Origin: Dyadobacter pollutisoli
GTDB taxonomy: Bacteria > Bacteroidota > Bacteroidia > Cytophagales > Spirosomataceae
Direction of reading: 5' to 3'
NCBI RefSeq assembly: GCF_026625565.1
Contig: NZ_CP112998.1
Coordinates: forward strand, 1,304,501-1,368,500
Length of the DNA stretch: 64,000 bases
Shown here: positions 7,911 to 17,144 of the stretch, piece after piece
How the letters are laid out: each line of letters opens with the position of its first letter
Position numbering within the stretch: position 1 is the stretch's first letter
Made by a program: the position numbers and the translations under genes
Notes under the pieces: generated by a model
What the model was told of the DNA's origin: nothing
Databases searched by the model: none
What the model saw: only the letters and a program-made list of their open reading frames with translations

Positions 7911-8197
7911 GCTCAGTCTGCTTCCCAACGCCTTCGCCGATAGTCTTAGAAAAGCATATTAGCCCTAAGGAAAATAATGCCGAAACCACTTACTTCACCC
8001 GCCAGTGTTTCAGTAAGACCTTCAACTGCGAACTTGCATGCACTATACAGTCCCATCAGTGATACGTATTTAAGCCATTTGCTTGACGATAAAATAGTTT
8101 TCCAAAATATTTTTCGGGAAATTTAAGATTGTATTGGGATCAGGGTCATTGAAATAACCCCCTAAACGGAATACAGGAAGTATCAGACTCAACGATT

Positions 8198-9007
8198 ATG
8201 CCTGAAAATAATGACAAAATGGACGTCGGCTGGATGGACACCGACGATCTGAGGAAGCACCATAAACGGGGCCGTGCCATTTGGTCGGGCATACCTGTCT
8301 CACTTTTCATTCTCTTTTTTTTGCTTTCATTCGGAATGCTGGGGCTGCCCGCCATTTTGCCGGTCGGAATTGCCGCATTTTTGTTTTATAAATTCTCAAA
8401 ACAAGCCTGCCGACTTCCAAAATGGATCTATACCATTGCATTTTTGCTGCTCGGATTCCTGATGTGGAGTTTTTTTGCAAATGGTCCGTTGATTTCGAAT
8501 CGGGTGGCAACGTGGATATTCCGCTATTCTGGATTGGGTGCAACGAGTGGCGAGCCGACGGTACTCGTTTCGGAGGATATTGCGCCAAGGCAAAGTCAGA
8601 CACAGGTGGTGGCCGAAGACAGTCTGGCCAGCCAACCAGGTCAGGTCACGGCTGAAAACATCAGTCCTGAAATACCGGCGAATTTGCCCGTCGACCAGGA
8701 AGAACCGGCACCAGCCCAAGTAGCTGCGGCCCCGGATCAAGAGGCTTTTGATGCTTATATAAACAGAGGTTTGAAAGCGGTAGAGGACGAAGAATACAGC
8801 GTGGCCAATCAGAATTTCAAAAATGCATTCAACGCAAACCCCCGGCACCCCAGGCTGCAGCAACTCGCTGCCGAGTTCCGGAAATCGGCTGACGAGAAAT
8901 GTCAGGATTTTAAAAACGCGAATGCAAAAGAGCTGAGCCACATTCCAAACAACTACTATCAATATGCAGCCTCACTCACTCAAACGGTACCTTTAAAATG
9001 CGATTAA
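8198..9007 (+). CDS. Membrane protein with C-terminal TPR-like segment
   Basis: A 269-residue protein with a charged cytoplasmic N-terminus (residues 1-27) and three predicted membrane helices at about 31-48, 50-66 and 76-92. A long Pro/Ala/Gln/Glu-rich linker (about 115-180) leads to a small helical segment at about 180-240 (YINRGLKAVEDEEYSVANQN, FNANPRHPRLQQLAAE) of TPR type. No family name is recognised. It overlaps the following beta-barrel gene by 10 bases, so the two are probably co-translated and form one envelope module. The 235 bases upstream (7963-8197) hold the likely promoter. Confidence 0.75.
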   Translation: MPENNDKMDVGWMDTDDLRKHHKRGRAIWSGIPVSLFILFFLLSFGMLGLPAILPVGIAAFLFYKFSKQACRLPKWIYTIAFLLLGFLMWSFFANGPLISNRVATWIFRYSGLGATSGEPTVLVSEDIAPRQSQTQVVAEDSLASQPGQVTAENISPEIPANLPVDQEEPAPAQVAAAPDQEAFDAYINRGLKAVEDEEYSVANQNFKNAFNANPRHPRLQQLAAEFRKSADEKCQDFKNANAKELSHIPNNYYQYAASLTQTVPLKCD

Positions 9008-11001
9008 CCATTTACCTGACTTTCCTGTTGCTATTTTTAAATGCCGGACTAGCCTGGTCACAGGAGAAGTTTACAAAAAAAGAGCTCTATTCTGTTTGGA
9101 TGATTGCCGAGGAAAAGCTCGATGCAGGCAGGTTTAATGAGGCATTGGCATTGTATAAGTCTTATCCGAAAGATTCAAGTTTCATGTTGCGGACACGGCA
9201 GATCAATATCATTAATGAACTGGTAAAAGAAGGGGAAAGGCTCTACAAAAAGGAGCAGTATGCCGAAGCACTGGATAAGTTTAAGGAGTACCGTAAATTA
9301 AGAGATATCGGGACACTGAGCTTTTTTGAGAGTAAGATTGAAAACTGTCTCAACCAGATCAATAAGGGCAATGTGACGGAATTAACGACTCAGCAACGCG
9401 TCATTACCGGCTTTGAGTTTGCGCACCGCGGGCGGCAGAAACTGAGCAAGCTGGACACGACCGGCGCAAAAAATGATTTCATAAATGCCAAAACACTGGG
9501 TGGAAATTCGAATAGCACACTCCGCGAACAGTATGTGGAGGGGTTCAGGATTGCCGAAGAACTTTCTAAATGGGGAAGTAAAAATCTGGGCAGTACCACA
9601 AAAACACGCTCGCCATATGAGGAGCTAAAAGCACTGGAAACATACCGCGAGATCCGCAATATCGACATTCCTGAGATTGAAACCAGGATCAGAGAATTAA
9701 GCAGTGGGCTGGAGGGGAAAGAATCTCTTGCGGAGATCGCCAAACTTTGTGATATCGATCTTCTGATCCGGCATGTTGAATCGAACAAATCGACAATTAA
9801 AACGTCGGATTTTCTAATTACCAGACTCAGAGAGTTCAAAAGTACCCGGCAAAAAATAGATATCCTCAAAAAGAACAAAACAAATGCAGAAACAGTCAGG
9901 AGTGCCTACACAAGTCTGATTTCCTGGACCGACGAGCTTCCAGTGGAGATCCGGGAAACAATGAAAGGCTGCATTCAGAATGAGTATTCCAGCTATGTGG
10001 CCGCGCTGCCGACCGCATCCACCCCGAAGCCAGGCTTTACTGCGGATTGTGGCGGGCTGGAAAGTTTCACGCGGGGAGTAACATTGGTGCGCCGGGAACT
10101 TGCCAACTGCAACATTGTGCGCTCAAAAAGAATTTGGAGGGAAACTGTTGCCTTTCTCAACGGATGCAATAATGCAGCTGTGATTCTAAGAGCACATGCG
10201 AGCCTCGGCGACTCGGTCAGCAGGTTTGCCGAAAGTGACAGCATTCTGGTAGGTTATCGGAACAAAATCGAGGACTCTAAAAAAATAGGTGAATGCGCCA
10301 AGACCGCGGAAGTCTACGAGCAAATGAAGTCGGTTCGGACTTGCAACCAGGCCGCACTCAATGAAGAGATCAAAAGCGGGTTGGAGCAGGCCAAAAATTG
10401 CAAAGGCGGCAGCTGGTGGAGGCCACAGCTGATCGGAAGTTTTGCAGCCGTAGTACCTGAATACAGCGTGGGAGGCGTAAAAAGAGAGATGGCAACCGGC
10501 TGGATGGCTTCAGGCGGGATCGCATTGGCATATATCGACCATAAGAATCTGGCCGAATTCCAGGTGGGTGTGGAGTACTTTCAAACCAGCTTTTATTCCA
10601 CCGGTACCACTGGATCTACCTTGGAGGATTTTTCGATTACCGGTATAAATGCGTCGCTGGGCATCAAGCTGCATCTTCCAAATACCAATCCGGGGAAGCT
10701 ACGTCCCTATGTAAGATTTGGCCCCGAATTGCAGGTCCCGCTGACTTATAAATACGAAAACCACACCACATTCACAGAAAGTGATGATGTGCAAGACCTG
10801 CAGAAAAGTATGCTATTCTTTTCCGCAGGTTTGGGATTAGAGATTCAAAAAGTACATTTCGGAGCGTTTATTGAGGCTTTTGGGGCAGCCGGATTAGGCA
10901 GTATTTACAAGTCAGAGGTGCCGCACCTTTCCACAACATTCCAAAAGATAGAGGCAGGGTACAACAGATTCGGGGTCAAGATTGGCGTACGTTTTTGGTA
11001 G
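8998..11001 (+). CDS. TPR-rich secreted protein with C-terminal outer-membrane beta-barrel
   Basis: A 667-residue protein with a signal peptide (residues 1-21, ending AWSQ). The helical repeats at about 25-130 are TPR-like (AEEKLDAGRFNEALALYKSY, YKKEQYAEALDKFKEYRKL). A long helical, cysteine-containing middle follows. From about 470 (WWRPQLIGSFAAVVPEYS) to the terminal FGVKIGVRFW there are alternating aromatic beta-strands typical of small outer-membrane barrels (OMP_b-brl type). The final residue is Trp, consistent with barrel insertion by BamA. Role unknown; a structural partner of the overlapping TPR membrane protein is likely. Confidence 0.75.
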   Translation: MRLTIYLTFLLLFLNAGLAWSQEKFTKKELYSVWMIAEEKLDAGRFNEALALYKSYPKDSSFMLRTRQINIINELVKEGERLYKKEQYAEALDKFKEYRKLRDIGTLSFFESKIENCLNQINKGNVTELTTQQRVITGFEFAHRGRQKLSKLDTTGAKNDFINAKTLGGNSNSTLREQYVEGFRIAEELSKWGSKNLGSTTKTRSPYEELKALETYREIRNIDIPEIETRIRELSSGLEGKESLAEIAKLCDIDLLIRHVESNKSTIKTSDFLITRLREFKSTRQKIDILKKNKTNAETVRSAYTSLISWTDELPVEIRETMKGCIQNEYSSYVAALPTASTPKPGFTADCGGLESFTRGVTLVRRELANCNIVRSKRIWRETVAFLNGCNNAAVILRAHASLGDSVSRFAESDSILVGYRNKIEDSKKIGECAKTAEVYEQMKSVRTCNQAALNEEIKSGLEQAKNCKGGSWWRPQLIGSFAAVVPEYSVGGVKREMATGWMASGGIALAYIDHKNLAEFQVGVEYFQTSFYSTGTTGSTLEDFSITGINASLGIKLHLPNTNPGKLRPYVRFGPELQVPLTYKYENHTTFTESDDVQDLQKSMLFFSAGLGLEIQKVHFGAFIEAFGAAGLGSIYKSEVPHLSTTFQKIEAGYNRFGVKIGVRFW

Positions 11002-11138
11002 GAGTACAGAATTTAAGCATGCCTGAGCTTCGGTCAGCTTCCTTAATGACATGTACACGGTTATCATCGCTCCAATTTTCCATTGCAGCCAGTACCGGTA
11101 AGGCGTTTCTCTCCTGACACTTCTCCCGCGCCCGCCTA

Positions 11139-11426
11139 GTGCTGTCGTCTATGTTCCTTTCGACGGGCCCGGCTACGGGAGGATGGGCCGTTTATCCGCC
11201 GTTAAGCGCTTTGCCGCAGGCACTTCCCCGTTCAGGCGCAGGCATGACGTTGTGGCTACAAGTATGGCATTGTTTATTGTATCACAATTGCTGGGCGGCA
11301 TCTATTACATTACTACCGTCATTAACCTGCGCACGGCTGGCATGACTTTCGACCGGTTACCGCTCACCATCTGGTCGTTTCTCATCACAGCCGTGCTGGG
11401 ACTGATCTCGTTTCCCGTACTTGTTC
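11139..11426 (+). pseudogene. Remnant of cytochrome c oxidase subunit I (COX1/CtaD)
   Basis: Two frames on the plus strand together spell about 95 residues of the COX1 core. First GWAVYPPLSALP...GAGMTLWL, then one frame on, SMALFIVSQLLGGIYYITTV and INLRTAGMTFDRLPLTIWSF to LISFPVLV. The family reads GWTVYPPLS, LGAINFITTI and MRAPGMT at these places. The join at about 11255-11262 needs a frameshift. Nothing before 11139 or after 11426 continues the protein, so both ends are lost, and no start codon or haem ligands of the flanking helices remain. This is a relic of a deletion or rearrangement. Confidence 0.8.
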
Positions 11427-11462
11427 CAAAACAAACTACCGAGATAAAGCCTCATACGCTAT

Positions 11463-11966
11463 TTACCGCAGGCTGTCCAGAGCCTTTTGTGCAAAGATTT
11501 CGTCATTGGCCGGTGAAGATCCGCCTACGCCGATACCGCCAATGATTTTTCCATCTTTGATAATCGGAAGCCCTCCCTGCTGAACGGCAATGGCGAAGGA
11601 GCCTGCCCCGGAAGGTATTATTTTAGCATTAAGCGGCGTTCCGGCCGCCGCCGCATCAGCGGCTGCTTTGGTAGGCATGCCAAAAAGAATGGCTGCGCGT
11701 GCTTTTCCTTGGGAACTGGTCACAGCCATACTGATGGCGCCGTCCATTCTTTCGAAAAATACCAGGTCGCCATTGGCATCCACGATACTGATTGCGACAT
11801 TGGCGTTGGCAGCCTTGGCAGCTGCGGCAGTGGTTTCGGTTAGTGATCTGGCAGTTGCCAAATCCATCAGTGCAGGCGCGCCGCCGCGAGGCGGACCTTG
11901 GGCGAAAGCGGAGCTTGTGGCACAAATGCCGACTGCGACGTAAAATGCAAATGCTAGCTTTTTCAT
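11463..11966 (-). CDS. GlcG/HbpS-like (DUF336) secreted protein
   Basis: About 167 residues from ATG 11966. That start gives a clean signal peptide (MKKLAFAFYVAVGICATSSAFA); an upstream in-frame ATG at 12026 would overlap the preceding gene and is less likely. The mature part is the GlcG/HbpS fold: ATARSLTETTAAAAKAANAN, VAISIVDANGDLVFFERMDG, then a Gly-rich GGLPIIKDGKIIGGIGVGG. Proteins of this fold bind haem or small ligands; the exact role here is not shown. It ends next to the COX1 relic and follows a TonB-type receptor gene by 35 bases, suggesting co-transcription with it. Confidence 0.88.
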   Translation of the reverse strand: MKKLAFAFYVAVGICATSSAFAQGPPRGGAPALMDLATARSLTETTAAAAKAANANVAISIVDANGDLVFFERMDGAISMAVTSSQGKARAAILFGMPTKAAADAAAAGTPLNAKIIPSGAGSFAIAVQQGGLPIIKDGKIIGGIGVGGSSPANDEIFAQKALDSLR

Positions 11967-12000
11967 GTTTGGATTGTTCGTTAGATTATTGAAATGGTTG

Positions 12001-14475
12001 TTAATTTCCTTCACCTTCCTTGACATCGGTGTTTTTTATGCTCTTGGTTTTTCGTTTGACTTCCATGCCCATCCTGCCGATTTTGTAACTGAAAGTAAGT
12101 CTGATACCCCTGTTTATAAGTTGGTTCCTGGTTCTCTGGACAAAAAGTGGCGAGGAGAAATCGCCGGAGACCTTGATGCTTTTACTGAAAATATTGTCCC
12201 CGGTTATCCCCAAACTTCCTTTGTTGCCTTTGAAATCTTTTCTGAAACCCAACGAATAGAGCATGTATCCACCCATTCGGCCCTGTAACTGAAGCGCTTT
12301 TCCGTTGAACATTCCATTGGCCTGAACCTTCCAGTTATCGGGTAGCGATAACTGGGTCATAAAACGTTTGTTGGCGTACCATCCCTTGTTGGTCAGGTTT
12401 ACATTGCCTCCGTTCCGGCCGGGTGAAACGCCATTCAGTACTGCGTAATACGTATCGACACTTCCGTTGATACTCCAAATAGGGAGGATCTGCCAGGATG
12501 CATAAAGGTTCGCACCATAATCCTGTTGTTTGCCAATGTTTTGGTACGTGGTTAGCGTCGCACCTTCGATAGAGTCAATGGGTATGCGGACCTGCGAGAT
12601 CGCGCGGGCAGTCTGCCGGGTAAAGACTGCCGCGTTGATGTAAAATTTCCCAATCGCCCCGCTCGCAGAGAGCTCGAAGTTATCTGTCAGTTCCGGCCTT
12701 AACTGAGGGTTGCCGGTCATCAGGTTTTGCGGGTTGACGATGTTGACATTCGGGTTGAGCTGCCCGATACCGGGTCTCTGTATACGCCGGTTGTAGCCGC
12801 CCTTCAAGGTAAACAATCCCAACGCTTTTGATATAGCTATGCTTGGGACCAGGTTCTGATAAGTTGGAATGTCGATTCTTTCCGTTTCAGCTGTGGACGC
12901 TTCAATGGTGGTCATCTCGTACCGGGCACCTGCTTTAACAGTCCATTTTGACTTGGTCGTGAGCATGTAACTCAGATAAGCTGCGCCAACATTCTGGGCG
13001 TAGTCCAGATTGCCACCGGCGATGTTAAGGTATTCGGCACTGGTATCCGCCGTCGAAAAAATGTAACTGTAAGTGCTTTTGACAGATCTGAAAATACCTT
13101 TCGCCCCGAATTCCAGTAGCTGGGATTTGTTGACCGGGGTAGTAAAATCTACCTGGATAGTAGCTTCCTGGTTATTGCCTTTATTGTTGTTTTCCTGGGT
13201 GCCTTGCAGCTGCCGTGACCCAGAGAATAGAGAAGCATCGGAATTGTTGGTCAGGTCTGCCCGGCTGTATAATGTTGAAATGCTCAGCTCTGTTTGGGGT
13301 TTGATGATTTTGATATAGTCCAGGTTCACATCTACCGAATTGGAAAGATCCTTACTGTCGATATCCCGGCCAGAGAGTTCAGGAGCTGCATTGCCATTTT
13401 GCTGACTGACAGACATATTCTGTTTCCTTGAAAAAACCCTGGTGCCAAACCTGATACCGGCTGAGAGCGATTCATTCTTTTTCAGATCATAGTCCAGTCC
13501 CAGGGCATAATTGCCAAATCCTCCCAAATGTTTTGCCGTTGAATATTGACTGGTCACGATCTGTTCCGCCAGGGTTCGTTGCGTAAAATCGTAGATTGCT
13601 TTGTTGTAGATCGCTCTTCCCGAGCCGTTCAGGTTGATGCCGAATTTTCCTTTCCGGTAACTTCCGTTCAGGCCCAGCGTTGACGCACGGTTTCCAATAC
13701 CACTGTCAATGGTTAGGGACATGCCTTCGAGGTTATTCTTTTTGGTGATAATATTGATAATGCCGCCAGACCCTTCGGCGTCATACCTGGCCGATGGAGA
13801 TGTAATGACTTCGACCGATTTGATCTGGTCGGCTGGAATTTGTTTCAAAGCATCAGCGACACTGGCTGCCAAAATGGTCGAGGGTTTATTGTTGATCAAT
13901 ACCCAGATATTCTGGCTTCCACGCAGCGATACGTTACCATCCAGGTCCACCGAGAGGAGCGGGACGTTTCGCAGGATTTCTGTGGCATCGCCTCCTTTGG
14001 CCGTCAGATCTTTTTCCGCATTGTAAACCAGGCGGTCCACTTTTTCTTCGATCAGCGAGGCTTGTCCTGTAACGGATACTTCTTTTAAAAGATGTGCTGA
14101 AACGGAGACTTTGACATTTTTAAGTGCAATCGTATTATCGTCTACCCTGGGGATCAAAATCAGTTTTTCATTGTAACCCATCGAGGAGATTTTAATGGCA
14201 TATGAACCGGTAGCCAGTTCATTGAGCGTAAACTTACCCTTCTCATCGGACACAGTTCCATCAATAGGTTTGATCAGATCCGATGCGTTGTATAATGCTA
14301 CCGTCACATACTCTACTGGATTTGCCCAGATACTGTCAACCACATTTCCTGTGATCTTTCCCAAGCCTTTTTCGGCTGTTTTATAGTCCGGTCTGAGAGT
14401 AGTCTGGGCAAAACCGGTCGCGCGGATGCCGGTGAGCAAACAGGCAATCAACGCCAGAGCGTGCGATATTTTCAT
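12001..14475 (-). CDS. TonB-dependent receptor-like outer-membrane beta-barrel protein
   Basis: About 824 residues from ATG 14475, which begins a signal peptide (MKISHALALIACLLTG...FAQ); the in-frame ATG at 14559 lies inside the upstream YceI gene. Domains: carboxypeptidase-regulatory sandwich (about 40-120, ITGNVVDSIWANPVEYVTVA), plug domain (about 130-225, ILRNVPLLSVDLDGNVSLRG and SPSARYDAEGSGGIINIITK), then a large barrel of the outer-membrane beta-barrel family type. The SPSARYDAEGSGGIINI motif is characteristic of this group, which is distinct from SusC. Substrate unknown. It lies 41 bases downstream of a YceI gene on the same strand. Confidence 0.9.
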   Translation of the reverse strand: MKISHALALIACLLTGIRATGFAQTTLRPDYKTAEKGLGKITGNVVDSIWANPVEYVTVALYNASDLIKPIDGTVSDEKGKFTLNELATGSYAIKISSMGYNEKLILIPRVDDNTIALKNVKVSVSAHLLKEVSVTGQASLIEEKVDRLVYNAEKDLTAKGGDATEILRNVPLLSVDLDGNVSLRGSQNIWVLINNKPSTILAASVADALKQIPADQIKSVEVITSPSARYDAEGSGGIINIITKKNNLEGMSLTIDSGIGNRASTLGLNGSYRKGKFGINLNGSGRAIYNKAIYDFTQRTLAEQIVTSQYSTAKHLGGFGNYALGLDYDLKKNESLSAGIRFGTRVFSRKQNMSVSQQNGNAAPELSGRDIDSKDLSNSVDVNLDYIKIIKPQTELSISTLYSRADLTNNSDASLFSGSRQLQGTQENNNKGNNQEATIQVDFTTPVNKSQLLEFGAKGIFRSVKSTYSYIFSTADTSAEYLNIAGGNLDYAQNVGAAYLSYMLTTKSKWTVKAGARYEMTTIEASTAETERIDIPTYQNLVPSIAISKALGLFTLKGGYNRRIQRPGIGQLNPNVNIVNPQNLMTGNPQLRPELTDNFELSASGAIGKFYINAAVFTRQTARAISQVRIPIDSIEGATLTTYQNIGKQQDYGANLYASWQILPIWSINGSVDTYYAVLNGVSPGRNGGNVNLTNKGWYANKRFMTQLSLPDNWKVQANGMFNGKALQLQGRMGGYMLYSLGFRKDFKGNKGSLGITGDNIFSKSIKVSGDFSSPLFVQRTRNQLINRGIRLTFSYKIGRMGMEVKRKTKSIKNTDVKEGEGN

Positions 14476-14515
14476 AGGAGGTACATTGACGGATGAGAAA
14501 AGTAAGCCAGCAGGT

Positions 14516-15085
14516 CTAATTTTGTTTGAATTCTCCGGTAGCACGCAGCTCAACTTCATCAGCCACTGTACTGGAAGCCAGTGATGTACCTACCTTAAAG
14601 TCCTGGCGGTCGATTTTGGTTGTGGCCTTAATGCCCAGAATCGGCTTCCCGGTTTTCTGGTCGGTGTTTGGCCCCAGCAGCGTAACGTCCATAGTTACCG
14701 GTTTGGTGGTACCCTTGATGGTCAGGTTCCCTGTCATTGTATATTTGCTTCCGCTTACCTTTTTGAAGGATGTGCTTTTAAACGTCAGGGAGGGGAATTT
14801 GGCGGTATTAAAAAAGCTATCCCCCTTCAAATGCCCGTCCCGCATTTCATTTTCCGTATTGATGCTGGCCGTTTCAGCACTCATTTCAAAGATCGCGTCC
14901 GAAAGATCTGGTTTGGAAGATGAGATCACGGCCTCGAAATTTTTGAAGTTTCCATCTACTTCTGATATCAGGTTGTGCGTTACTGTGAAACCTACTTTGG
15001 CATGAGCTTTATCCATCGACCAGATTTGTGCATGGGTCAGAAATGGTAATAGAATAAGTGCGAGCACGGTGACTGTCTTTTTCAT
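14516..15085 (-). CDS. YceI family periplasmic protein
   Basis: 189 residues with a signal peptide (MKKTVTVLALILLPFLTHAQ). The rest is the YceI lipocalin-like fold: WSMDKAHAKVGFTVTHNLIS, FEMSAETASINTENEMRDGH, FFNTAKFPSLTFKSTSF and TGNLTIKGTTKPVTMDVTL. YceI proteins bind polyisoprenoids or amphiphiles in the periplasm. A second YceI gene lies at 37459-38007, with different neighbours. Here it leads a receptor and a GlcG-like gene, so a shared role in handling a small hydrophobic ligand is possible but unproven. Confidence 0.93.
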   Translation of the reverse strand: MKKTVTVLALILLPFLTHAQIWSMDKAHAKVGFTVTHNLISEVDGNFKNFEAVISSSKPDLSDAIFEMSAETASINTENEMRDGHLKGDSFFNTAKFPSLTFKSTSFKKVSGSKYTMTGNLTIKGTTKPVTMDVTLLGPNTDQKTGKPILGIKATTKIDRQDFKVGTSLASSTVADEVELRATGEFKQN

Positions 15086-15144
15086 GATTTTAGTTTTTAG
15101 GTTAAAAGGTTATTCGAATCGGGGTGGAATGTCTGCATTTAAAA

Positions 15145-15951
15145 TTATGGGCGGGCCGGATGGCTGCTGTATTGGATGGCTGCATCCAGTATCTGACTTG
15201 TTACGGCAAGCTCCTGTTGATCGCGGGGTGAATAAATCAGCATATAAGTTCTGGCGACCCTGTCTACTCCGTTGGCCAGGCCGTGTAATTCCCCCCATCC
15301 TTTTTCGATCACTTCTTTGGTGTCGCTCGGACTGAGGATCAGATGTATAGAGCCATCGAATGCGTGGATGTGACCGATTTCGGCATGCGAAAGGCCAACG
15401 ACGGTCTGGTTTCCTTTGGTTGGGTCTGCCAAAAAAATCCCGGGGCTATGCTTTTCCAGATAGGAGTTTTGATACACCAACTGACCATGTGAACCTTCTA
15501 TCGCGGCGTCAAATAGCTCAGTCTGTTTCTTTCTGATTTGCCCGGTGTTGTGCTGGTCAGTTTGGCGGTGGGGCACGGCAAACGGGGCAATGGAAGGTTT
15601 TGTTCCCGGACGTTTTGGTAATGGTTTCAATGAAGCCAGGTCTCCGTTTTTACCAATGTATGAACTGACCCTGCCCACATCCAATGGATCTCTCATGGCC
15701 ATTCCCATCTTTTTCACCGTCCGGTAACCTTCCAGGGTGTGAGGTAAGCCCCCAATGCCCAGGGCAACCCAGGCGAGATAATCCTGATATTCCTGTGGAG
15801 TAAGGCTTTTTTGTATTGCGGAATCAACTGACCCTTGCAATTGGACTGTATCACCTCCTTGCTTGCCGGTACGGATCTCGGATTGCTGAGCAGAAACGAA
15901 CATGTTGGAAAGCAGGCAGAGAACTGTAATGATCAGGATCGTTTTCATCAT
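15145..15951 (-). CDS. Secreted luciferase-domain (DUF5519-like) protein
   Basis: 268 residues with a signal peptide (MMKTILIITVLCLLSNMFVSAQ). The C-terminal half carries GLSHAEIGHIHAFDGSIHL, LILSPSDTKEVIEKGWGELH and TYMLIYSPRDQQEL, matching the protein family named luciferase domain after a fungal relative. There is no evidence of light emission in bacteria; these are proteins of unknown enzymatic role. It precedes the YceI gene by about 60 bases on the same strand and may begin that operon. The adjacent AraC-type regulator on the same strand is a candidate controller. Confidence 0.72.
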   Translation of the reverse strand: MMKTILIITVLCLLSNMFVSAQQSEIRTGKQGGDTVQLQGSVDSAIQKSLTPQEYQDYLAWVALGIGGLPHTLEGYRTVKKMGMAMRDPLDVGRVSSYIGKNGDLASLKPLPKRPGTKPSIAPFAVPHRQTDQHNTGQIRKKQTELFDAAIEGSHGQLVYQNSYLEKHSPGIFLADPTKGNQTVVGLSHAEIGHIHAFDGSIHLILSPSDTKEVIEKGWGELHGLANGVDRVARTYMLIYSPRDQQELAVTSQILDAAIQYSSHPARP

Positions 15952-16073
15952 TGCGACAACTGTTGATTGGTTTCAAATGTTGTTGCAAAGTAAGCGCTGC
16001 CTGACGGGTTGTTGTTAGTACTTTTTACAGGGATAATAGCACTTTTCGCTATAGGTCAAACGCTTTTGACCAC

Positions 16074-17003
16074 CTACAGAACAATGGACTTACGAAATTC
16101 GGAGGGGGTGGTTTGGGTATGTTTCTTAAAGAAGCGGTTGAAGTAAGACAGGTTATCGAATCCAAGCCGGTAGGCAATTTCTGCAATCTGCAAAGGGGTA
16201 TGGATCAGGTATGCCTTAGCTTCCAGCAAAAGTTTTTCCTGGATCATCACCGAAGCCGTTTGTCCGGTCACCTTTTTAACTGAGGAATTCAGATAATTCG
16301 GATTCATGTTCATCATTTCAGCAATTGCCGAGACGGAAGGCATGTTGGTTTGCTTGCCGGCCCCGAGCTGGACAATGTAAGATTCAAGATGTTTTCTGAA
16401 CAAATTATACAGCAGGCGGTTTTCTTTTGTTTTAATGGTCAGTTTGCCGGTATTGGCCTCGTAAATTCTTTTTACCTTTTGCAGATAGACATGAAGGAGA
16501 TTTTTGAGCATTTCGGTCTTATCGGCGTAGTGAGAACCTATTTCTTCAATCAATTCATCGGAAAGCAGTTTAAGGTTTGATGCCTGCTGATCGCTGATCG
16601 CGAGCGGAAAAGCCGCGTCTGCAGTAAAATAGGGGTACAGGCTTTCATATCCGGGACGGACAGGATCCAATTGCAAAAAGTCCTTTGAAAAATACACAAC
16701 ATTACCGTACAGCCTTCCCGACCGGCTCCAAGATTCTAGTTTTCCCGGGTAGCTGAAAATGAGGGTGTTGGCTACGATCTCAGTTCTTTTATTCTCGTAC
16801 AGATGAAAGAGATTTTCGGAGGTCAAATGAATGATCCGATAAAAGTTGGTCCGGCATAAAGGCATGTTCATCAGCCTCTTGTCTGGCTGGTCCTGCAAGC
16901 GCATACACATGATCTCATTGTTAACAGGCTCACCAAGCCCATAAACCCTGAAAAAATCTGAGATCGAGTTTAATACCGGTATATGTTCAGCAGTTTCTGG
17001 CAT
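16074..17003 (-). CDS. AraC family transcriptional regulator
   Basis: 309 residues. The N-terminal about 190 residues form a cupin-like sensing domain (CRTNFYRIIHLTSENLFHLY, YFSKDFLQLD). The C-terminal double helix-turn-helix spans about 205-305: SAIAEMMNMNPNYLNSSVKK for the first and LQIAEIAYRLGFDNLSYFNR followed by FFKKHTQTTPSEFRKS for the second. It lies 122 bases upstream of, and on the same strand as, the luciferase-domain/YceI/receptor genes, so local control is likely but not shown. Confidence 0.92.
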   Translation of the reverse strand: MPETAEHIPVLNSISDFFRVYGLGEPVNNEIMCMRLQDQPDKRLMNMPLCRTNFYRIIHLTSENLFHLYENKRTEIVANTLIFSYPGKLESWSRSGRLYGNVVYFSKDFLQLDPVRPGYESLYPYFTADAAFPLAISDQQASNLKLLSDELIEEIGSHYADKTEMLKNLLHVYLQKVKRIYEANTGKLTIKTKENRLLYNLFRKHLESYIVQLGAGKQTNMPSVSAIAEMMNMNPNYLNSSVKKVTGQTASVMIQEKLLLEAKAYLIHTPLQIAEIAYRLGFDNLSYFNRFFKKHTQTTPSEFRKSIVL

Positions 17004-17144
17004 AAGACTAAATTACTGGATTTCTGTTTGCAGATATGCCCGAGTGACGCATTTCTTAAGATATCCGGCCATTGGCAGCTGACAAAAAACGAAAATCAAG
17101 CAAGACTGTCTTGAGCCGAATGCGTTGCCCCACTAAATTTTGTG

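Noticed and set aside
8396..8962. 188-codon minus-strand frame
   Set aside because: Covers the plus-strand TPR membrane protein, which has membrane segments, a plausible start and coupling to the next gene.
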